8,445 nucleotides of DNA from an archaeon (GTDB lineage: Archaea > Thermoproteota > Nitrososphaeria > Nitrososphaerales > CADDZS01), in the NCBI GenBank assembly GCA_021792315.1, contig JAJYUX010000073.1, positions 1 to 8,445 on the forward strand, read 5' to 3'. Shown piece by piece: positions 5,967 through 8,445 of this stretch (position 1 is its first letter; each line of letters starts with the position of its first letter). Both the position numbers and the translations under genes were made by a program. Below the pieces are notes generated by a model that was not told the DNA's origin, did no database searches, and saw only the letters and a list, made by a program, of their open reading frames with translations.

Positions 5967-5977
5967 GGTGACTACTC
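5967..5977 (+). promoter_or_regulatory. Upstream GGTGACTACTC operator-like word of fic
   Basis: GGTGACTAC matches the words at 4955 and 5936 exactly. A further copy with one mismatch, GTTGACTACTC, lies at 5897-5907 inside the first codons of fic. The binding protein is unknown; Fic itself has no visible DNA-binding domain, and the AbrB-type protein next door is one candidate. Confidence 0.45.
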
Positions 5978-5989
5978 AACCGTATGTTG

Positions 5990-6133
5990 TCAAAAACCGC
6001 ATCTACTAATCCGAACTTTAAGCAAAGTTCTATTTTTGTGTTCTAGGCATTGTTGGATGGTCATATCGAACCAGAAATAGGATGGAATAGTTTTGATCTC
6101 ATCTTCGAAAGGCAGGCCAGTTTGCTCGGGCAT
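5990..6133 (-). CDS. Small 47-residue ORF following the 145-residue gene
   Basis: The ATG at 6133-6131 lies only four bases after the TGA of the upstream 145-residue gene (TGATCCAATG), so re-initiation or coupling is likely. The product starts MPEQTGLPFEDEIKTIPSYF, continues WFDMTIQQCLEHKNRTLLKV and ends RISRCGF. An acidic, aromatic N-terminal half and a basic C-terminal half look protein-like. I recognise no family. The T-run in its last codons (GGTTTTTGA) could also terminate transcription. It could be a small partner or antitoxin-sized protein for its neighbour, or a chance frame. Confidence 0.35.
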   Translation of the reverse strand: MPEQTGLPFEDEIKTIPSYFWFDMTIQQCLEHKNRTLLKVRISRCGF

Positions 6134-6137
6134 TGGA

Positions 6138-6575
6138 TCAATTGGCTCCAGGAGCAACTCTGAATCTCTTGGGGTTAGGAGAATATGCTTTGTACCTTCT
6201 CTTTCTTTGCGTGACGATCTCGTTCCAGAGCTCTGCGTGCAATGAGTCGTACTTCACATCGAATTCGCGTACTCCTACACGCTTTGCTCTGACTGCAAAG
6301 GTATTTTCTGGAGGGAAGCCCTGCGGGAAACCACCCTCTATGATGCGAAATGAGGAGAGAGGAGCAAGCGTGAACAGGAATGAGACTATTAACTTTCCAC
6401 TCTTGTCCCTGACTATGCCTAGGGGTACGCTTGAATTGGTCAGATCCGAATCACTCACCTGGGATATCTGGCTGTGTATCTTGTTCAGGTCTGGATTGTT
6501 ACGTCTGGTTTCTAGTGCTAGCCTTCTCAAATCGGTTTTAGATAGATTGATCTTTTCTTCCCTGTATTTTCTCAC
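6138..6575 (-). CDS. Hypothetical protein, 145 residues, unrecognised family
   Basis: I do not recognise this protein. It is highly charged. Residues 1-35 are a basic helical region (KYREEKINLSKTDLRRLALE). Residues 48-80 look like beta strands (LGIVRDKSGKLIVSFLFTLA, then FRIIEGG). A conspicuous GGFPQGFPPE turn falls at 81-90, and residues 92-130 (VRAKRVGVREFDVKYDS, then LWNEIVTQRKRRYKAYS) are mixed alpha/beta with a basic end. There is no signal peptide or membrane segment, so it should be cytoplasmic. The GTG at 6575 is the first start after an in-frame TAG six bases upstream. The opposite-strand frame (6133-6582) is judged its shadow. It is divergent from vapB and heads a four-gene minus-strand run that includes fic. 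Confidence 0.6.
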   Translation of the reverse strand: MRKYREEKINLSKTDLRRLALETRRNNPDLNKIHSQISQVSDSDLTNSSVPLGIVRDKSGKLIVSFLFTLAPLSSFRIIEGGFPQGFPPENTFAVRAKRVGVREFDVKYDSLHAELWNEIVTQRKRRYKAYSPNPKRFRVAPGAN

Positions 6576-6662
6576 CTTCTAGCTCCTGAGCTTGTTGTAC
6601 ACTTCACATAGACGAGCAAGGGTCACTAAATGATGTTTGTCATTCATGATCGGGATGGTCCC

Positions 6663-6730
6663 ATTGGAAGAATGCCAATTTTCAGAAGTACAATTAACCT
6701 TTTATTCATCCGCATTCACATCTGAATTGG
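6663..6730. promoter_or_regulatory. ATTGG/CCAAT repeats around the vapBC promoter
   Basis: ATTGG (6663-6667) and CCAAT (6675-6679) form an inverted pair. CCAATTTTCAGA (6675-6686) is mirrored by TCTGAATTGG (6721-6730) apart from two extra T bases, and the two arms flank the TATA box at 6700-6706. VapB-type RHH antitoxins usually autorepress through such sites. The role is inferred from layout. Confidence 0.4.
6700..6706 (+). promoter_or_regulatory. TATA box of vapBC
   Basis: TTTTATT, in the context CCTTTTATTC, is centred about 29 bp before the vapB ATG at 6732, again the leaderless distance seen at the ABC operon and fic. Confidence 0.5.
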
Positions 6731-6731
6731 A

Positions 6732-6971
6732 ATGAAAAAGAGGATTGTACAGACCATTCTCGAGGAGTCGGAATACGAAGAGTTCCGCAAGACCTCTAAG
6801 AGAGCTGGGAAAACTCTGAGGCGGGCTGCAAGGGAAGCTATAATGAAGTGGACGGAGGAAGAATCGGGAATATCGACCGAGGATCCTATCTTCAAGCTCA
6901 AGCCTGTCTCCTATAAGGACGAAAAAGCCTCAGAGCGACACGATACTATACTGTACGGACGAGAACTTTGA
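6732..6971 (+). CDS. vapB: VapB-type antitoxin, ribbon-helix-helix
   Basis: The antitoxin of the following PIN toxin. The 79 residues split into an N-terminal RHH-like DNA-binding part (strand KRIVQTILEE at 3-12, helix YEEFRKTSKRAG at 15-26, helix LRRAAREAIMKWTEEE at 29-44) and a C-terminal toxin-binding tail (DPIFKLKPVSYKDEKASERH, 51-70) ending in DTILYGREL. The DPxFKLKP and LYG elements are typical of archaeal VapB partners of PIN toxins. The ATG at 6732 fits the TATA spacing. Its stop overlaps the vapC start by four bases (TTGA). It probably binds the inverted repeats around its own promoter. Confidence 0.82.
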   Translation: MKKRIVQTILEESEYEEFRKTSKRAGKTLRRAAREAIMKWTEEESGISTEDPIFKLKPVSYKDEKASERHDTILYGREL

Positions 6972-7390
6972 AAGTATTCCTAGACACAGACGCCTTTGTG
7001 GCGCTCCACAACAAAGATGATGACCATCACCTGGAAGCTAAAACACTTTTTCAGGAATTTGCAGAAGCGAGATCAAAGAGTACTAAGCTGTATAGTTCGG
7101 ATTATGTGCTCGATGAGTCGATAACAACATGCTATTCACGGACGCATAATAGGAAAACAGCAATCGAGCTAGGCCACGCTGTTCTGGCATCAAAGTCGAT
7201 AGTAATATTGTCAGTTGACAAGTCGATTTTCGAAGAAGCCTGGCAAATCTTTGGCGAGAAATTCCACGATACTGCTCTCAGCTTCACAGACTGCACCACC
7301 TATGCTCTTATTCGCGCTCATTCTATTCAAAGTGTGTTCAGCTTTGACAGGGATTTTGATAAACTAGGAGTCAATCGGATACCAGCATAA
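6968..7390 (+). CDS. vapC: VapC-type toxin, PIN-domain ribonuclease
   Basis: PIN toxins are Mg2+-dependent RNases that stop translation by cutting tRNA or rRNA when the antitoxin is lost. The 140 residues carry the acidic cluster: Asp6 (FLDTDAFVAL), Glu50 (DYVLDES), Asp108 in the strong motif SFTDCTTYAL (105-114) and Asp127/Asp129 (FSFDRDFDKLG). The start is a TTG at 6968 within the vapB stop (4-bp overlap), the only start placing the strand and Asp6 correctly. It ends 90 bp before the left 28-bp repeat of the MazF module. Length and motifs are standard, so it is probably functional. The RNA target cannot be predicted. Confidence 0.9.
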   Translation: MKVFLDTDAFVALHNKDDDHHLEAKTLFQEFAEARSKSTKLYSSDYVLDESITTCYSRTHNRKTAIELGHAVLASKSIVILSVDKSIFEEAWQIFGEKFHDTALSFTDCTTYALIRAHSIQSVFSFDRDFDKLGVNRIPA

Positions 7391-7479
7391 TTAGGGCCAT
7401 TTCTGTAGTATTGACCGCACTATTAATCTAGTCTGCATAAGCAACCCTTCCACGAGGGGCAATCTCGTAATGCTGTTTC

Positions 7480-7507
7480 TGAAGGGCGGAACGTCTGTTA
7501 GAAATCA
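7480..7507 (+). repeat. Left copy of a perfect 28-bp direct repeat around the AbrB-MazF module
   Basis: Begins TGAAGGGCGGAACGTCTGTT and ends AGAAATCA. It is identical over 28 bases to 8229-8256, in the same orientation and 749 bp apart. It lies 26 bp beyond the mazF stop. The sequences on either side differ between the copies. Confidence 0.95.
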
Positions 7508-7533
7508 AGCGCTCCGCGATCACTTGCCACATT

Positions 7534-7902
7534 TCAGTAGATTGAATCAAATGAGTGAATCGAATTGCCTCCAATTACTTCCCAAATCGTTCGCAGGACT
7601 TTTTGATGAATATTCTCATTCACTTTGCCAACATTCATCCTTACCAGTTTCTTGCTGGCTGAGAATATCTTATCTGGCTTGATCTTGCTCTGAACAATCA
7701 ATCTGCCCTTCTCTAGATCGTCGTTTGTCACCAAAATCGAAAGGCCTCGAGTTTTCAAATTCGAAGTGATGGCAACGGCGATGAAATCTTCGGCCCTCGC
7801 GTTGTATTGATCATTCGAAATGACAAGGGCTGGCCTTACTTTCGACCCGCCCAGATCGGAGAACGGAAACTTTAGAAGAAGAATGTCTCGCTGTGATATC
7901 AT
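7534..7902 (-). CDS. MazF/PemK-type toxin, mRNA endoribonuclease
   Basis: MazF/PemK toxins cut RNA at short sequence motifs. The 122 residues begin with the family signature RDILLLKFPFSDLGGSKVRP (5-24), followed by ALVISNDQYN. Arg23 and Thr46/Ser47 (AITSN) occupy the usual active-site positions. The conserved second half shows GRLIVQSKIKPDKIFSASKK (66-85) and a C-terminal helix (about 96-111). The ATG at 7902 overlaps the stop of the upstream AbrB-type antitoxin gene by four bases (ATGA), the standard coupled arrangement. Pairing of a MazF-fold toxin with an AbrB-fold antitoxin is well known. The pair is enclosed by 28-bp direct repeats. Confidence 0.9.
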   Translation of the reverse strand: MISQRDILLLKFPFSDLGGSKVRPALVISNDQYNARAEDFIAVAITSNLKTRGLSILVTNDDLEKGRLIVQSKIKPDKIFSASKKLVRMNVGKVNENIHQKVLRTIWEVIGGNSIHSFDSIY

Positions 7903-8180
7903 TTCTTGCTGGCCTTGAGGTATCTATTCCAGATCTCATCGCTCTTGTTCAGCCAGAGCTTCTTGAGCGAAGATTCTGAAATTCGCTCAATATCGGCGAA
8001 CTCGTTTTCCAGTCTATGAGCAAACTTCTTGGGTCTTTCCAGTATTATTTTCTCCCCTTTCTTTATCAACAACAGCTCATCGCCCTTTGCCAGACCCATT
8101 TCACGCTGAATGTCAGCTGGAATCGCAACCTGACCTTTCTCTGAAACTTTTACGGTCTTGAATTTGATTTCTTGTGCCAT
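7899..8180 (-). CDS. AbrB/MazE-type antitoxin of the MazF-type toxin
   Basis: The antitoxin of the MazF pair. The 93 residues open with an AbrB domain (FKTVKVSEKGQVAIPADIQR, 7-26, then EMGLAKGDELLLIKKGEKII, 27-46). A tail predicted to be helical follows (FAHRLENEFADIERISESSL, 53-72, then KKLWLNKSDEIWNRYLKASK) and should wrap the toxin. The ATG at 8180 is followed by a full domain and preceded by a TATA-like box about 31 bp away. It is longer in the tail than the solitary AbrB-type protein at 4608-4808, and the two are clearly different proteins. It probably represses its own promoter through the palindrome at 8194-8209. Confidence 0.88.
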   Translation of the reverse strand: MAQEIKFKTVKVSEKGQVAIPADIQREMGLAKGDELLLIKKGEKIILERPKKFAHRLENEFADIERISESSLKKLWLNKSDEIWNRYLKASKK

Positions 8181-8193
8181 TTACGGGATAGAA

Positions 8194-8214
8194 GTAGGAA
8201 ATTTCTTACTTAAA
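8194..8214 (-). promoter_or_regulatory. TATA-like box and palindromic operator of the AbrB-MazF operon
   Basis: On the minus strand TTTAAG (8209-8214) lies about 31 bp before the ATG. Directly next to it GTAAGAAATTTCCTAC (8194-8209) is a 16-bp palindrome with a single mismatched pair and a perfect GAAATTTC centre. A palindrome between the TATA box and the start site fits autorepression by the antitoxin. Confidence 0.45.
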
Positions 8215-8228
8215 TGAGTTTGTAGTTT

Positions 8229-8256
8229 TGAAGGGCGGAACGTCTGTTAGAAATCA
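8229..8256 (+). repeat. Right copy of the perfect 28-bp direct repeat
   Basis: Identical to 7480-7507. It lies about 15 bp upstream of the TATA-like box of the AbrB-MazF operon, so the two copies enclose the whole transcription unit. Confidence 0.95.
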
Positions 8257-8445
8257 CGCGTGGCTCGTTGACGAACGACTTGCTGAAGGACTACTTCACC
8301 AAATACGCTTCAAGTTTGGGATGTCATCGAATAACCGGCCCGGGGATGTCACAATACCGTCCTTTTGCAGGGGTTCGCTCACAACTCAGCAGTCAAAATA
8401 ACCAATTTCTTGGTTTCTTTCGAGTTCTGATGTGAGAAACAGTGT
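8257..8445. other. Right flank of the TA module, no called gene
   Basis: The plus strand holds a frame that is open from the repeat (RAERLLEITRGSLTNDLLKD) through YFTKYASSLGCHRITGPGMS to a TGA at about 8431-8433, with a TGA directly before RAERLL. No start codon context or family is recognised. It may be a fragment of a gene split by the TA cassette, or chance. Confidence 0.25.

Noticed and set aside
6133..6582. 149-residue plus-strand frame opposite the 145-residue gene
   Set aside because: Its product has scattered cysteines and a composition typical of an antisense shadow; the minus-strand frame is richer in charged residues and is coupled to a downstream ORF.
7470..7682. 70-residue plus-strand frame (LKGGTSVRNQ...)
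   Set aside because: Lies mostly antisense to the MazF-type gene, and its start falls at the 28-bp repeat edge.
7480..8256. CRISPR array
   Set aside because: Only two repeat copies, separated by 749 bp of coding DNA; no spacers or cas genes.

Overview
The window looks like archaeal chromosomal DNA from an accessory, toxin-rich region. The case for an archaeon rests on several points: T/A-rich TATA-like boxes about 25-31 bp upstream of start codons (ABC operon, fic, vapB, abrB), which fits leaderless transcription; AbrB-type and ribbon-helix-helix antitoxins of the kinds common in archaea; an oligo-T terminator without a strong GC stem; and many AGA/AGG arginine codons. A TACK-type archaeon, possibly thaumarchaeal, is my guess. 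The lineage cannot be fixed without a search.

Layout, left to right. (1) 1-947: the right part of an IS200/IS605-type element, with a tnpB gene running in from beyond the left edge and ending in the classical subterminal hairpin, so a reRNA/omegaRNA is likely to overlap its 3' end. (2) 1017-1729: two small membrane-protein genes of unknown role. (3) 1730-2828: a gene-poor kilobase holding one plausible small cysteine-rich ORF on the minus strand (2153-2389) and a possible decayed coding fragment. (4) 2829-4515: a two-gene ABC-2 type exporter operon (ATPase plus six-helix permease) with its own promoter. (5) 4608-6575: a run of four minus-strand genes: an unrecognised 145-aa protein, a 47-aa ORF four bases after it, a class II Fic protein (probable AMP transferase), and an orphan AbrB-type antitoxin. 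The fic gene is bracketed by an 18-bp direct repeat (one mismatch) that contains the word GGTGACTACA. The same word also flanks the fic TATA box and forms a hairpin over the fic stop codon. (6) 6732-7390: a VapBC toxin-antitoxin pair on the plus strand. (7) 7480-8256: an AbrB/MazF-type pair on the minus strand, enclosed by a perfect 28-bp direct repeat.

Taken together, at least three toxin or toxin-like effectors (Fic, VapC PIN ribonuclease, MazF/PemK ribonuclease) and three antitoxin-type DNA-binding proteins sit within 3.6 kb. Two of the toxin cassettes are bracketed by direct repeats, which suggests a region built by modular gain of TA cassettes next to an IS605 insertion. The most interesting unexplained signals are the GGTGACTAC repeat system around fic, the 28-bp repeats around the MazF module, and the unrecognised 145-aa/47-aa gene pair upstream of fic.
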